From Trichobilharzia regenti (lineage: Eukaryota > Platyhelminthes > Trematoda > Strigeidida > Schistosomatidae), in the NCBI GenBank assembly GCA_944472135.2, contig OX235270.1, forward strand, positions 141,809,632-141,873,631: a DNA stretch of 64,000 bases, in the 5' to 3' direction. Positions 35,745-47,405 of this stretch are shown one piece after another. The first letter of the stretch is position 1, and every line of letters begins with the position of its first letter. The notes beneath the pieces are model-generated. The model was not told the origin of the DNA and searched no databases. It was given only the letters and a program-made list of their open reading frames with translations. Position numbers and translations under genes: made by a program.

Positions 35745-36280
35745 AATAGTGTCAGAGATCGACAAGCTTCCGTATACTTTGTATTGCCGAAGCCTTAGCG
35801 ATTTGGATAGAAAAGCCTGAATTATGCACACAGAAGAAACTTCTCCACCCCCTCCTACTACCGTGGGTTTAATTTCAAGTTCATCTGTCATCAACATTTT
35901 GTTATCAAATTTTTTGCAATATTCGTATAAAAATTTTTAGTAAATAACCCATTCAATCTTTTCACCTATTATCTAGTTTATTTTCATAATTGTCTCCATA
36001 CTTCTTCACGAACATCTAATCTTTCTAAACATGTCTATATTACGTAACCCTACTCACATCTTACCAATCCCCACCCCACTTAGTTACAACTTTGATTACT
36101 ATTCACACAATTTAATTTCTTTATTATTTTGATGATGTAATCAACAACCCACACTAACTGTTATTTTTATTTTTATTTTGACAAACCTTATGTACACACA
36201 CACAAAATTAATTGTATATATTTGCGACTGTACAGCTAAGAGAATGAATTCGCCGAAAAGAGACTCTTCGCTGAACTAAT
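35745..36280 (+). mobile_element. PLE 3' fragment, group A
   Basis: Decayed GIY-YIG C-terminal coding (CIAEALAI..EKPELCTQKKL-like, broken by frameshifts) at 35750-35875, then a 3' untranslated part with tgacaaaccttatgtacaca and a hammerhead-like motif at 36233-36273. Confidence 0.7.
36233..36273 (+). ncRNA. Hammerhead-like motif in a PLE end
   Basis: cagctaagagaatgaattcg, then ccGAAAagagactcttcgctg. The outer cagc/gctg pair, GAAA box and an aaga/tctt helix III are kept; the first core box is degenerate. Confidence 0.5.
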
Positions 36281-36479
36281 TTGTTCTTATTTCAGAGATA
36301 TATGACAATACAAGGTATACAGAAAGAGAGTATGACCAATCTCTTACTCTCTTGATAACAACATTTTTTAATTTTTATTAAATTGACTGTGGGATCATTC
36401 ACACCAGTGATTTCAATGCATTGAGAAAATTCTAACCCTTTCTTGATACTCTTGTATCACTTTATAAGCTACACCATTT

Positions 36480-37215
36480 ATAAATCAAAACAAGTGATTC
36501 AGCGAAGAGACTCTTTTCAACGAATTTATCATCAAGCTGTACAGTAGTATATATATGGTTTATCAGAAGTTATATCCGGTGAGGGAATTGAATCTTAGGT
36601 GTGAATGCACAAAATAATAATAATAATATGAACTAAAATGTTTGTGATTATAATCGTAGTTAAATGTCAAGTGGCAAAGCAGATTGATGTCATATATAGA
36701 GTATTTCTTAGGATGGATAGAACTTGAAAAAGTGTGTGCAATCATAGGATTAGCAGACAAATAGAATAAAATAAAAACGTTACGTAATATTGTGTGAAAT
36801 TTAATGGCATAGAATTTAACGTTGTAAAAAAGAGTTGATTTAGAATGACAAGTGGAACAAGTGAAATAATACCGGGGACAGTTCAAAGTGAGAATAGTAA
36901 TAATAACAATTGACTTAATAAGGAAGAGTATACAAATTGAATAGACAAAATGAAAAATTGGTAGAGCTAAAATATGATTGGGGATTATCATATTTTAGCA
37001 TAGAGGGATTAAGACCATGAGAGTTGGAGGGGTTGAACGAACTTTTTCTGTACACAGAGATCTGGCTTTTCTGTTTCGATAGCCAAAGCTTCAGCAATAC
37101 AGATGAGTCGGGTACGTAGGGATTTAGGTAAATTGCTCTTTGCCTTGTAGATGACTTTAAAGGCGGAGGCTATAGAGATAGGGTGATCATTTTCGACCAG
37201 ATGTTCCATTTATCA
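36480..37215 (-). mobile_element. PLE 3' fragment, group A
   Basis: Minus-strand frame 37209-37009: MEHLVENDHPISIASAFKVI, SLRTRLICIAEALAIETEKP and DLCVQKKFVQPLQLSWS, the end of a GIY-YIG protein. A 3' untranslated region and a hammerhead-like motif (36500-36539) follow on the minus strand. Confidence 0.85.
36500..36539 (-). ncRNA. Hammerhead-like motif in a PLE end
   Basis: On the minus strand: cagcTTGATGAtaaattcgt, tGAAA, agagtctct, tcgctg. This is the best preserved core among the PLE copies here: TTGATGA differs from the consensus CTGANGA only at the first base. The outer helix and helix III are intact. Confidence 0.6.
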
Positions 37216-37384
37216 CAGATTTCTGTTTCGTCACTTCTTCCCCTGCTCTTGTTTTCTATTTTTGAAATGGATAGAAATTGATGATGACTCAAAATCTACA
37301 CTTTATATGCCTCTGTTACCATTGTAACAATAAAGTATGTTAGTTTGCAATGTATTCACTCGCAAGTGATCGTACAGTAGGGTG

Positions 37385-39140
37385 GGATAATAATTATAAA
37401 TAATCTACTTTATTCCAAGATGAACAGTACTTATAATACAGAATGGAATTCTCTGCATTTGTCACATTATTGCATCCGATTTACTTAAAATATAAATAAA
37501 ATTAAAACAAAATGAACCAGAGGATTTTGTCCACGTTTACGGTATAAAGTCAAAAATATTCGAAGCACGAATTGAAAATAATAAATATAATAATAGCAGT
37601 GAGTTTATTTCAAACAGTATTGTCGATTCAGTTTGAAAATTTTAGCATGTTATAGAGTATTGAATCTAATGTTCTGTTGATATAGAAGCATAGTGAGGTG
37701 AAATACAAAATTAACAGAATTAACAAAATAAACAAATGAAAACAAAAATTTGAGAGGACTATAAACATAAGAAATACAATAACAATAAAGTTTGATGTTG
37801 TAAGGGTGGAGGAAATGGTTTATTTAGTAGTGCAAAAAAGGTTAGTTGGTTAGTTCATGCCTGACACTATTTTCATCACATGAAGCATGTGCCAAATATG
37901 GTATAGTGGAATTTTTATACTTAGACGTACGTGCATAAAGTCTTCTGAAAAGACTTCTTGTTTTACCTGAGGAGACGCAAGGTTGGAGTAAGTGCTCAGA
38001 GTCTGACAAAATTCCTTTGGCAAATTTGTTACATGACATCAAGTGCCTATCAGTGACAATGTCAAGGATATCGCCCAATGAGATACCACTCGCCCTATTG
38101 ACTGACAGTCTTCAGAGTTCTACGAAGTATGACATAGTCTTTTTTTAAGCAATCCAGGAAAGAATAAGCAGGGGTGAACAGTAGGGAAGAATAGGTAAGA
38201 TGCACGAGTTGACAAACTGTAAGAGGAGTGGTTGGGTTATGCCTTAGTGCCTCAACTTCTTAATGTAAAAAGTCAGACGAAATATTCTTTTAGAAATCGC
38301 TAAGACATGGGAAGACCAGGATTTGTCAGTAGAAAGAATTAATCCAAGGTACTTAACTTCAGACGTGATTTCTATATCACTATCATCAATTTCACAACGG
38401 TCATAACAGCCAACAGCTTCATTTAACTTTCGTTTACATCCGAAACTGAAATTCACAGTCCGATATTTGGAAGGATTTAGCTTAAGGTTGTTAGACAGAG
38501 ACCATCTGCTAATTCCTGATAGAAAGCTGTTCATCTTAGCACAGTCAAGCTGGGAGTTAACAGACATTGAAATAGTTAGATCATCGGCATACTTAACAAA
38601 GTTTATTTCATGTAAGTGAGGCGAGACATCCAAGAAGAAAGAAAACAGAAAAGGAGAAAGGACAGCACCTTGACGGACACCAGTCTCAGTAAGCAAGGAA
38701 GTGGACGACTTTCCCTGACATACAGTGTACTGCTTTCTTCCTGAGAAATAACAATGCAGCGATTCGGCAACCCAATAGTCAGTTTGAGTTTCACCAAACT
38801 TGTTTAACAAAATGTCCCTAGGTACTGAGTTGAAAGCAGATGTGTAATCTAGGATGGTACAGCGAACAAATTTAGCCCCCCCTTTCTAAACTGGAGACAA
38901 TGTTATGATGCAAGACTGCAGCTGCATCTAGAGTAGTTCAACTGTGTTTATATGCGATTTATTTGGGATCGTTAAAGGCTTTAAGTGAAGGTTGAAGATT
39001 AGGTAAGAGTAACTTTTTCATAGTTTTTAGAAAAGGAGAGATAATAGCAATAGGTCTAAATTTAAAACCTGTACCAGTAGATGACTAAGGTGTAGGTACA
39101 ATTTTAAGGTCATGAAAGAGTAATCCTGTTAGATAGAGAT
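37385..39140 (-). pseudogene. CR1-like LINE, polymerase and 3' end
   Basis: The minus-strand frame 38810-38244 (188 codons) holds the palm: GVRQGAVLSPFLFSFFLDV, FVKYADDLTISM (the YADD catalytic box), LKLNPSKYRTVNFSF and VKYLGLILSTDKSWSSHV. Motif A (CTILDYTSAFNSVPRDILL) lies just upstream near 38870-38811. The C-terminal region is at 38078-37842 (KTRSLFRRLYARTSKYKNST). The 3' end at about 37400-37480 has the ggaataaag-type signature. The N-terminal domains are lost and frames are broken beyond 38870. It is the best preserved polymerase of this family in the window. Confidence 0.88.
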
Positions 39141-39775
39141 AGACATAGAGAGGTTAATCATTGGATCACTGATGTTTTCACTTAGGTGACGAACTATATT
39201 CAGTTATAGAACAATTGTAAACCAAGGTGCCCTAGGCAGTTGCTTGGGACCCTTCATGGGTATGCGCTTACGACTGCACCAGAGATCGAATGAGTAAAAG
39301 AAATATAAGATTGTGAACTTTGTAACCTCTTATTCCATTCAACCTCCTTACCTTGCAGATAATTTTACGGAAAGACTCCAGTGGAATCCATGTAACGCTT
39401 TTTGGACCAAATAACTAGAATGGTGAGGTGGTTAACTATTCGGCCACTGGTAGATTAATCAGATGTTAACTTGTGCCAGTTGGCGAATCTTTGTTCATTG
39501 AATCAACAACATACACGTCCAATCGAAATGACACAATGCCTTTACTGGACATATGCAGAAATGGAATAAACAACAAAGGGAAGAGAAAAAATATGTACAG
39601 AAAATTACGAAGTAATGTGAATACATCGATATGATAGTGAGTATTATTAAAGTGTTGCCGAAACGTCATCCACTCATTATTGCTACATCATTGTGTGTTA
39701 TATCGAATAAACTTATCTAATATGTGATGTATTTGCGTATTACATTCCGAACAATCTGATCACACACTTACTTGC

Positions 39776-39955
39776 GTCGGTGGCACAGCGGTTAGAACTC
39801 TCGCCGACCATGCAAATGGTCCGAGGTTCGATCCCCTGCCGACGCACACCTGATATCTATGGTCGGCCTGCAAAATTTGGGCTACCGATATCACATGCTG
39901 AAAATTTCATACTTGTACCAAGAATACGGTGTGGAATCAAGTTGTAATAGAAAAA
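39776..39955 (+). mobile_element. SINE-L copy
   Basis: Complete head (tggcacagcggttagaactc, B box ggttcgatccc, gccgacgca), the tatctatggtcggcctgcaa body and the CR1-like tail ending gtgtggaatcaagttgtaat. It adjoins the inverted end of a group B PLE. Confidence 0.85.
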
Positions 39956-40622
39956 ATATATATATTGATGGATACTCTTGTTGAAAACGGATATCCTTTA
40001 AAATTTTTAAACAGGTGTAGAAGTCAGCTAGTCTCTAAACCTACAATCTATACCGCCCCTAAGAAAAAGACTTTCATCAAATTACAATATAACGGGGAAA
40101 TAAACAGTAGGATTGTGAGAAAAAGGTTGAATCGATCAACCGTAGAACCTACTATGCAGCCCAGCTTGTAATTGTGGAAAAAGCTAAAAGTATGCTCCAC
40201 TGCAAACCTTAAAGTGCACAAGTGATTATGTCACATCCCACACTATTTGCCAGTCTTCGTGTGTGTGTGTGTGGACACATACATAGGCAGGAGTAATCGC
40301 GCTTTGCATGTGAGGGTGAGAGAGCATATCCCAAAATGGTTAGAAAAACAAATGAATTGTGGTAAACCAATAGATGCAGGTGTCAGACTGCTAACTTCGT
40401 CTATGACTAAACATCTAATCGAGATGAACCATAAGACTGATATTAACCCAGCCTTTAACGTCTTCTATAATAGTGGTCAGTGGCGCTTATTTAAATACGC
40501 AGAGGCTATAGCTATTCATAAACGTAAGCCCCCGACCTCCCCTGTGTGTTCGAAAACAGTTTATTATTACTCTTAACCTACCTTGGTAATTCTTATTTGA
40601 TTGGATTGCCAAACGTTGTGTT

Positions 40623-40857
40623 GTTTTTTCCTTCACGTTCCCCAGTGGAATATAGGGCTTCAAGCTAGTGGCTTGAAGTTTCTGTAACAGTGTTTAGTTT
40701 TACAGGATAGGGTTTCTAGCCTCATGCCCAACCCTCCCTCTTTAACAGCATTATTTCTGGTTTAGAGAGGTAAAGGAATGAGTCGGTGGCCGGAGATTGA
40801 ACCCCGGACCATGTGCATGGTCGGCGAGCGTCCTAACCGCTATGCCACCGACGCAGA
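40623..40857 (-). mobile_element. SINE-R copy with TSD
   Basis: The minus-strand head is at the right (tgcgtcggtggcatagcggt) and the RTE-like tail at the left (gaagccctatattccactgg, ggaacgtgaaggaaaaaa). acgttgtgtt (40613-40622) and acattgtgtt (40857-40866) flank it as a probable target duplication, splitting the group B PLE tail. Confidence 0.85.
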
Positions 40858-40912
40858 CATTGTGTTTATTATTCTTAAATCTTTTTTTGTCACTCTGTTT
40901 AATTTAACTTTT

Positions 40913-40915
<3 letters not shown>

Positions 40916-40952
<37 letters not shown>
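40916..40952. repeat. (TA)n microsatellite
   Basis: TA run in the 3' part of the group B PLE, the counterpart of 19101-19142. Confidence 0.95.
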
Positions 40953-40956
<4 letters not shown>

Positions 40957-41040
40957 TTGACAAGTAAATGTATAAGGGATCAGATTGTTCGAAATGTATA
41001 GCGCAAATACATCACATCGTTTTTCAGAAAATCTCCATCT

Positions 41041-42300
41041 TCTAATAACGCTATCAAAATTTATAAAAGGGACTAATTCTTTTAAATTATCTGATATGGA
41101 GTAAATCGATAAATATTAGAACACAACAGCTAGTAACGACATATCAAAAGTATATCGGAAGCTGTATTAGGATACACGAACAATTGGAATGAAAAAGTCT
41201 TTTGGCTATCATTGATGTTGTAGAATGGATATATGAGATGGTCAACCAGACCTATACTGACTGATACAGTATTTTAAAGATGTTACTAAAGGATGGTCAT
41301 CATCAATGTGTGTGTACAAATTTAAGGGCTTTTGTGAAGCCGTTTGTTTATGTAGTCCGTATTCAGAGGGATTTATCTCCACACACTTGAGACTATGCGC
41401 CCATTCGATTTGTAGAAGAAGCACCTAAATCGATAAGTAGTGCCAGCTTATCTTACCTAGTGGATAGTGAACACTGCATTAAAACAGAAGATAGATTTAT
41501 GGTGGTATACTGAGTGCCAGAAAGTCTGCCTAAAGGAATGTGATTAGGTCTCTTAGTCACAGCTGAAGCTACGGTGAATATAACTTTAATTAACCTAGCC
41601 TGTGTGTGCGAAATTGTGAATTACTCCTCGATATTTACCTTGAGCTATTACAAGGTCTCCGTGAACACAATAACCTCATACTTTCATGCCATATGTCATC
41701 CTTCTTACGGCTTTTCAGCTAGTTGGCTTCCCACCATGATTATTACTATTATTATTTACCACCCTTTGGATTTACACTGAGCCTATCTTGTCTCCAATAT
41801 ATGATTACAGTTCACTACGACACCACAACCTTGAACATATTCATTCCCCTCATTCCTATGCCAACACTTTTAACTGATTGCGCGACTGCTTCCTTTTCTG
41901 TTCAAATGATCTTCTCTATTTCACAGTTGCAGCAGCTTCACCCAATTCATCACCTTCCATCCGCGTTCCACTCGAGGTCCTGCCAACCAATGATATCACT
42001 TAAGTGTTTCCTACGCGTGTATTCAAACCATTCATCTTTATTTCCGTCTGCATACGTGCTAGTTAGTGGGTTGTTGCCTGGTTCGCTGATTTAGTTCCCT
42101 TATGATTATCCTTTCTGGTCAGTCAGCTGATTATGAGTCTTGAAACAGAGTGATTATAGGCAGATGGTGACTAACCATTGTAATAAGTTGTGTTATCGCA
42201 CTGCACTCAGTAGTTCAACCATGCGCTTTTTCAGCTAGTTGTTAATGAATCACAACCTGTTGTTAAGCAAACAGAGACAGATAGATGGCTGAACTATTCT
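41041..42300. other. No recognisable gene
   Basis: The open frame at 41723-42094 has no familiar motif and AT-rich, low-complexity composition. No RNA or repeat could be assigned. Confidence 0.4.
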
Positions 42301-42334
42301 CTAGATTTCTTATCTTATTTGGTTGACCTAATTA

Positions 42335-42520
42335 CATGTAATAGGAACGATTCACCACCTGTCCATCCGGATATCTGGAAAATTCTACTACCATGCCTAC
42401 GACGACAAATAGGAAGGAGTGAAGAGAACTATGATTATAATTGGCGATATGATTATGAACAACAACAACAACAACAACAAGGAATAAATTGTGTTGTCAA
42501 GTACGTTATCCAGTTATGAA
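42335..42520 (+). repeat. Dispersed repeat Z, copy 1
   Basis: Matches the inverted pair at 56885-57034 and 57961-58140 (gattcaccacctgtccatcc-like, ggatatct, agagaactatga, ggcgatatgattatgaacaa). An (aac)n expansion at about 42459-42480 is specific to this copy. Confidence 0.7.
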
Positions 42521-42824
42521 TACTGTTTCAGTGTGTGATGTCTCTAATAAACAAATTAATGTGGAGGTAAATTATCACGAATAATAATGAATACATGCAT
42601 AGAAGTGATGAATACTCATGATTGGTGTGTTCACATTGGTCAGACTGATGATAAACTTCGTCTGAATGAATGAATGGTAACAACCAAATAACAGGAGGGG
42701 GGAATGGAACAGAAGGTTTTAGTTTTTGTCAGTAAATAACTATAGATAAATTAACAAATTTAAGGCATTTAGCTTCCTTTATGAATTTCGACAACACAAT
42801 AAGAAGACGTTGTTTATATGAAAC

Positions 42825-43250
42825 GTGTAATGTATCGGCGCAACACATTTCGGACATTCTGATCACACACGTACTTGTCATACACAGTTTTTATAGAGGG
42901 CAAGAAGGCATGAATAATTACAGTACAGGTCAAGGTCACAAATAATGAGTAGGGAGACGCAAAAGGTGTGGGTGAGAAAGATGAAAAGAGAAAAAACAAG
43001 GCAAAGAAGGGGTTGAAAATATCATGAAGTAAATTGGTCCTTGGTTCTAACTTGAATTACCACGACAGGTTTAAGGTGATAACAAATATCGTTTGGATAC
43101 ACAAGACAGGTTTAAGTCTTTTTATGGCTCAGGCTTCAATGAATTTAAGTATATGGCCCAACCTTGTTTTATATATTGGCTTAAAGGCATTGTTAAAATC
43201 AACCTTGTGACCAATCTCTATAATATGCTTCGCTATAGATGATGTTGGAC
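42825..43250 (-). mobile_element. PLE group B 3' fragment
   Basis: Minus-strand coding SSIAKHIIEIGHKVDFNNAF with KPIYKTR and a C-terminal remnant at 43250-43070. The terminal block at 42825-42885 (gacaagtacgtgtgtgatca, cgccgatacatta on the minus strand) matches the group B end. It abuts group A PLE coding of opposite direction. Confidence 0.65.
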
Positions 43251-44080
43251 ATCCAGTCAGCTCTCAAAAAAGATGTTTACATATCCTTGCCGTTCAGAGG
43301 TGATCAACAAAGTCTGGTCACTAGACAAGGACTCAAAGCTGCAATTAATAGAACCTATTATGCAGCTAAACTTATCTTCATAGAGAGAACGAGAACCATG
43401 TTGTCCTGTAAATCCTCGCATTATCTGAACGACAATGCAAGATAATTACCAGCTCACTTCTCGAGCACTTGGTGAACTCAGGCCACATAGCTCCACCAGA
43501 GTCGTCTTTCAACATCATCTACAAAGTGAAGCCAAATGGTACAAAGAGCGTCAGGTTTCGGCTTTTGTGTATGGTGGAGGCGCTGGCAATTCGTCAATAC
43601 AACCCTGAACTCTGTATACAGAAAAGGTTTGTCCAGTCTCTTATTCTAGCTTGGTCTTAACCTCTTCACTAATCGCTCCCTGTAGAAAAGACTTCGAGTT
43701 TTTCTTTTCTTTTTTAATTTTACTTTTAGTTTGCTTTTGCTTTAATAATTAATTCACTTTTATCACTCTTATATGCTTTTTTTGTACATTTTCACACCCT
43801 GTTCACACTTGTTAAATTGACACTCAACTACTACTTTTATTCTCACTCACTCAATAGCAATTTTAACCTTATGAAATTTCTATCTTTGTGCCGTTGAGTA
43901 CCACGTAATTTACAACTTTTAATTTTCACTTCTGAAGCCACTTCTGAGTAATTATGTCACCCCCCTATTATTCCACAATAGACCGATGTATATTTTTTTG
44001 GTAAGCATAAATACGACTGTACGGCAGCCTGTGAAGATGATTTCGTCGATAAAGAAAAGAGAATTTTCTTCTCTGAATTT
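43250..44080 (+). mobile_element. PLE 3' part, group A
   Basis: Frames at 43239-43445 (KKDVYISLPFRGDQQSLVTR, INRTYYAAKLIFIERTR) and 43469-43660 (NSGHIAPPESSFNIIYKVKP, MVEALAIRQYNPELCIQKRF). The central GIY-YIG core (Y-V-G and Arg motifs) is deleted between them. A 3' untranslated region and a hammerhead-like motif at 44025-44075 follow. Confidence 0.82.
44025..44075 (+). ncRNA. Hammerhead-like motif in a PLE end
   Basis: cagcctgtgaagatgatttc, gtcgataaagaaaagagaat, tttcttctctg. GATGA and a GAAA-like box persist but are shifted by insertions; probably inactive. Confidence 0.45.
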
Positions 44081-44408
44081 TTTTTCTTTTATTTTACACA
44101 TACATTTAGATGCTTGTCATTCATTATTGGTTGGTTAGGTGTAACTTCATCACCTCTGTCTTTTGTGTTTCCCCTTTTTCGATGCTTCTTCAGCCAATAC
44201 GTTTGTTTTTTTCACCTGACATTAGACGTACATGGCGAATCAATTACCATAATAAATTCAGAATTTGATTCACTGAAACACCTCATCACTTTCATTTCTC
44301 TTCAATTTTATTTGTTCTCATTTCCTGGACAATATATCTGGTTTCTATCTATATCTGCTCAGCAGATCACGGTGGTATATCTTCACGACGTTCTGTTTTA
44401 TGTATACA

Positions 44409-44410
<2 letters not shown>

Positions 44411-44446
<36 letters not shown>
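44411..44446. repeat. (TA)n microsatellite
   Basis: TA run; no element boundary recognised beside it. Confidence 0.95.
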
Positions 44447-44449
<3 letters not shown>

Positions 44450-44451
<2 letters not shown>

Positions 44452-45285
44452 GTACAGCTGTCCTTTCATGTCTGTCTTCTAACGAAAAAAGCAAAAAAGT
44501 GGAGATAGAGAAAAAGCGATCAATAACATCAGTAGGACTTACTATCTTTCGGATTCTATTTAATTCCTAAAAATATTATGAATCAATAGTAAGTGAAGAG
44601 AAAAATAATAATAATACATACATACATACTCCACTACCACCACCACTACGACCACTTCTTCATTCTTTGCCTCCCCCCTCTTCCTCCTTCTCCTTTTTCA
44701 TTATCTTAATCCACCTATCACAGCTGGTTTCGTTATTCGAATGAATAAACGGAAAGAGAAATTGAAAGGCTTATTTATACTCCGATATCGCCTTTCCCTT
44801 GTAAACGTTGGATATTTTAACTCTGATCAGTGAGATTTATAATAAATTCTCTTTTCATGGAATTACTCGAATTATTTTGGACATTATATCATCACATCGC
44901 TGTTGTTATAAATTGAATCTTGAGCATTGAATGTTGAGCATTGATTGAATCCTGCAGTTGTATATCTCTGTGAATATCGCTTGATATGTCAATAAATCGT
45001 CTGATGAAAAATTCGAATTTTATATTATGTTCAACTGTAAGTAGACGGAGTTGATATGCAATTCCCAGTTTTCTGTATAAAAAATGTTTCATTAAATTCA
45101 GTATTTTAACTATTGGTTATGCTCAGTGAAACAGACTATTATTATTATTATTATTATTAATTTTCGGTCGTTATTTTTGAATGTGGGTGAATTGAAACTG
45201 GAGAACGAGGGTAAAAGTAGTAGTCGCAAGGTGTTTTCGCGCATAGTATGTAACAAACGGAAATAAAAATGCATGAATTTATGGT
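44450..45285. other. No recognisable gene
   Basis: AT-rich unassigned DNA with an (att)n run near 45137-45158. Confidence 0.4.
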
Positions 45286-45289
45286 TGGA

Positions 45290-46198
45290 TGGCATTTCTC
45301 TGCGAACCCCTCAGCTGGTATAGCCCAAACCTTACTTCTACAATTTGTTAACTCCCGTATTCTGCCTATTATTCTCTATTGTTCCCCCTTAGTTTTTCCA
45401 GGTCTGGCTACTGAAGAAAGACTTTACCTTATTACGCAGGATGTTAAAGGTTGTCAGCAGCTACGTGCCACTTAACCAGCTTGTAAATATTCTGATTGAT
45501 AGGCACTTGGACTCATGTGAAAAATGGGCGAAATCCATTCTATCTAACTCACACCACCTTCTTTATTCACAACTCTCCCCTTGTATCTCATAAAGCGAAA
45601 CCAGAAGCCTATATAAGAAACTATATGCTCGCACTAGCAAGTACAAAAACTCGACCATACCCTACTTAGCTCGTGTTCTGTGTGATAAAGAAAGCATTAG
45701 GCGTGAAACCTTTAACTTGTTAAATAGTCAGTAGAACAATTGGATCTCGTCTTTCCAACTCATATCATTTAAACTTGAACAAACCAAGAACAACAATTGT
45801 ATCATTTATAGGTATAAAGTTTTTCTTTCTTTCTTTTGCTTTCCTCTCTCTCTTTTATGTTATGTGCTGTTTTGTTTCTCTTTTCCTTACAAACTCTACT
45901 TAAAATATTCTTCTGTGTTCTTTCACATTCTCTATATCTCGACCTTTTTGTTACCGCTTACGCCAGTAAATATGCTAGCATCTACTTTTCTAACACCTTC
46001 AAACACTGTTCAATTTTGGCTTTGCTACCGACAAGCCAATATGTTGTTGTCATAATGAACTGAGATTACCCATAATCTATGTAGAATTTTATTTATTGTA
46101 AATTTACTAACTGGATGCAATACTGTAGTGAAATGCTGAGAATTCCATTCTGTATCTCAAGTACTGTTTTGGAATAAAGCTATTATCATTATTATTAT
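45290..46198 (+). mobile_element. CR1-like LINE 3' fragment
   Basis: Post-catalytic polymerase coding in shifted frames (LLLQFVNSRILPIILYCSPL, VFPGLATEERLYLITQDVKG, then SLYKKLYARTSKYKNSTIPY near 45605-45660). The 3' untranslated end is gctgagaattccattctgta with tttggaataaagctattatc and (att)n at 46135-46198. Confidence 0.85.
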
Positions 46199-46254
46199 TT
46201 TCCTCAGTAGATTTTCATATTTAGGGTTATTGGATTTTGCAGGCACTTTATTAC

Positions 46255-46480
46255 TTCACGTTCCCCAGTGGAATATTGGGCTTCAAGCTAGAAGGCTTGA
46301 AGTTTCTGTAGCAGTGTTTAATTTTACAGGATGGGGTTGCTAGCCTCATGCTCAACCTTTCCTCTTTACCAACATTATTTTGGCCTAGAGAGGTAAAGGA
46401 GTGAGTCGGTGGCAGGGGATCGAACCCCTAACCATGTGCATGGTCGGTGAGCGTTCTAATCGCTATGTCGCCGACGCGTG
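46255..46480 (-). mobile_element. SINE-R copy
   Basis: Minus-strand head at the right (gcgtcggcgacatagcgatt, B-box-like ggttcgatcccc) and RTE-like tail at the left (gaagcccaatattccactgg, ggaacgtgaag). It is slightly decayed relative to the 8.9-kb copy. Confidence 0.8.
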
Positions 46481-46560
46481 GCATTAGTTAATACTTATGT
46501 GGATTTCGTCGTGAATTCACATCATTTTGGAGAAGTATTGGAAACTGATTAAGGTACACT

Positions 46561-46610
46561 GGACAGCTGTTTTGTCATAGTTTGACACTTCACCGTAGTA
46601 TGCATCCATG
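46561..46610 (-). ncRNA. Smα-type hammerhead relic
   Basis: Minus strand: ggatgcatactacGGTGAag, tgtcaaactatgacaAAAca, gctgtccagtg. The gtccca/aggac stem II of the family persists as tgtca/tgaca. Core bases differ (cggtga for ctgatga), so it should not cleave. Confidence 0.5.
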
Positions 46611-46980
46611 ATCCCGCTGCTGGTGATCGAATACCAAAGCTTTAGTTTAAAAGGCCAGCTAGTTGACCTTTCTGCCACTAGATTTGCAATTTAGTGACTA
46701 ATGTATTCTACCTTTGTGAGATGTATCGTCTCCTCAAACAGAAGCCATAGATGATTACCCACTTCACCCTCAATTTTTGAATCTCACTGATCACGACTTG
46801 AGATTAGGACTTCAAAGCACCGAAAAGAGGAAGAGAGGAATATCAATTTGTCCAGTGAATGCTACCTGCATTTCACTGTGATTCTGTAACTGGTTTTGTT
46901 TCTGGACGAAATCTACATTTGTAATTGATTTCATGACTGATTATGAAATGACTTCTATTGGAGAAACATTGAAAAACAAC

Positions 46981-47022
46981 GGGATATGTTTCATCCTATT
47001 TTGCAACTTATCAGTAGTGTAC
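46981..47022 (-). ncRNA. Smα-type hammerhead relic
   Basis: Minus strand: gtacactaCTGATAAgttgc, aaaataggatGAAAcatatc. CTGATAA differs from CTGANGA at the essential G (now A). The GAAA box and the aaataggat loop/stem of the family are clear. Confidence 0.65.
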
Positions 47023-47238
47023 TCCCATAACCCTACCGGGAATCGAACTCGGGACATTGTAAGTCCCATGATTATTCAGCTCCTGAGAGGGAATCCAGCG
47101 GCCCGAGAACTCTAAAGCGAGACCGAAAGTATGCCACGTGACACACCTCTGTTCCATTTGAATCAAGAAGTAATTAGTATCTTATTATATTGATGGACAA
47201 TTCCTTTTAGGTCATGCGGGAAATTAAAATAATTGATT

Positions 47239-47274
47239 CAGCGAAGAGACTCTTTTCAGCAAATTTATTGTCAA
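47239..47274 (-). ncRNA. PLE hammerhead-like remnant
   Basis: Plus-strand cagcgaagagactcttttca followed by gcaaatttattgtc is the complement of the PLE end motif (compare 36500-36539). It lies among Smα-type units with no PLE coding nearby, so it is probably a solo terminal piece. Confidence 0.5.
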
Positions 47275-47297
47275 CAAAAAATATTATATTATATAAC

Positions 47298-47342
47298 AGA
47301 AAGTTTTCACGGCCTAGTTCGGTACTTTTCAACAGCACGCAT
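47298..47342 (-). ncRNA. Smα-type hammerhead relic
   Basis: Minus strand: gcgtgCTGTTGAaaagtacc, gaactaggccgtGAAAactt. The CTG..GA and GAAA boxes remain recognisable, with inserted bases between box 1 and stem II. Confidence 0.45.
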
Positions 47343-47405
47343 CCGCTACCCAGCCATGAATCGAACCCCAAGACCTTCAGGTTACAGGACGATTAGTCTG
47401 AAGTT

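Larger units (their letters stand above)
39722..41040 (+). mobile_element. PLE group B copy with inverted end and nested SINEs
   Basis: Coding at 39963-40170 (MDTLVENGYPLKFLNRCRSQ, KKKTFIKLQYNGEINSRIV) and 40247-40576 (DTYIGRSNRALHVRVREHIP, KHLIEMNHKTDINPAFNVF, YAEAIAIHKRKPP) gives the linker and GIY-YIG domain. The 3' end (about 40955-41036: atttgacaagtaaatgtata, gcgcaaatacatcacat) recurs inverted at the 5' side, 39722-39775. A SINE-L (39776-39955) and a SINE-R (40623-40857) sit inside. Frames are broken. Confidence 0.8.
46561..47405 (-). repeat. Degenerate Smα-type repeat cluster, three units
   Basis: Three minus-strand units each have a tRNA-like B-box segment followed by a hammerhead-like segment: about 46680-46561, 47104-46981 and 47402-47298. 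The B-box-like parts are ggtattcgatcacc, gagttcgattcccgg and ggggttcgattcatgg. Spacing between the hammerhead parts is about 310-420 nt, near the monomer size I recall for the schistosome Smα family. The units are strongly diverged. Confidence 0.6.

Noticed and set aside
36563..36991. 142-codon minus-strand frame
   Set aside because: It covers the 3' untranslated part of a PLE and is Tyr/Ile/Phe-rich by composition.
41723..42094. 123-codon frame as a host exon
   Set aside because: Low-complexity AT-rich composition, no convincing splice sites or motif.
44114..44482. 122-codon hydrophobic frame as a membrane protein
   Set aside because: It ends in translation of a (TA)n run and is phenylalanine-rich from T-rich DNA; no family pattern.
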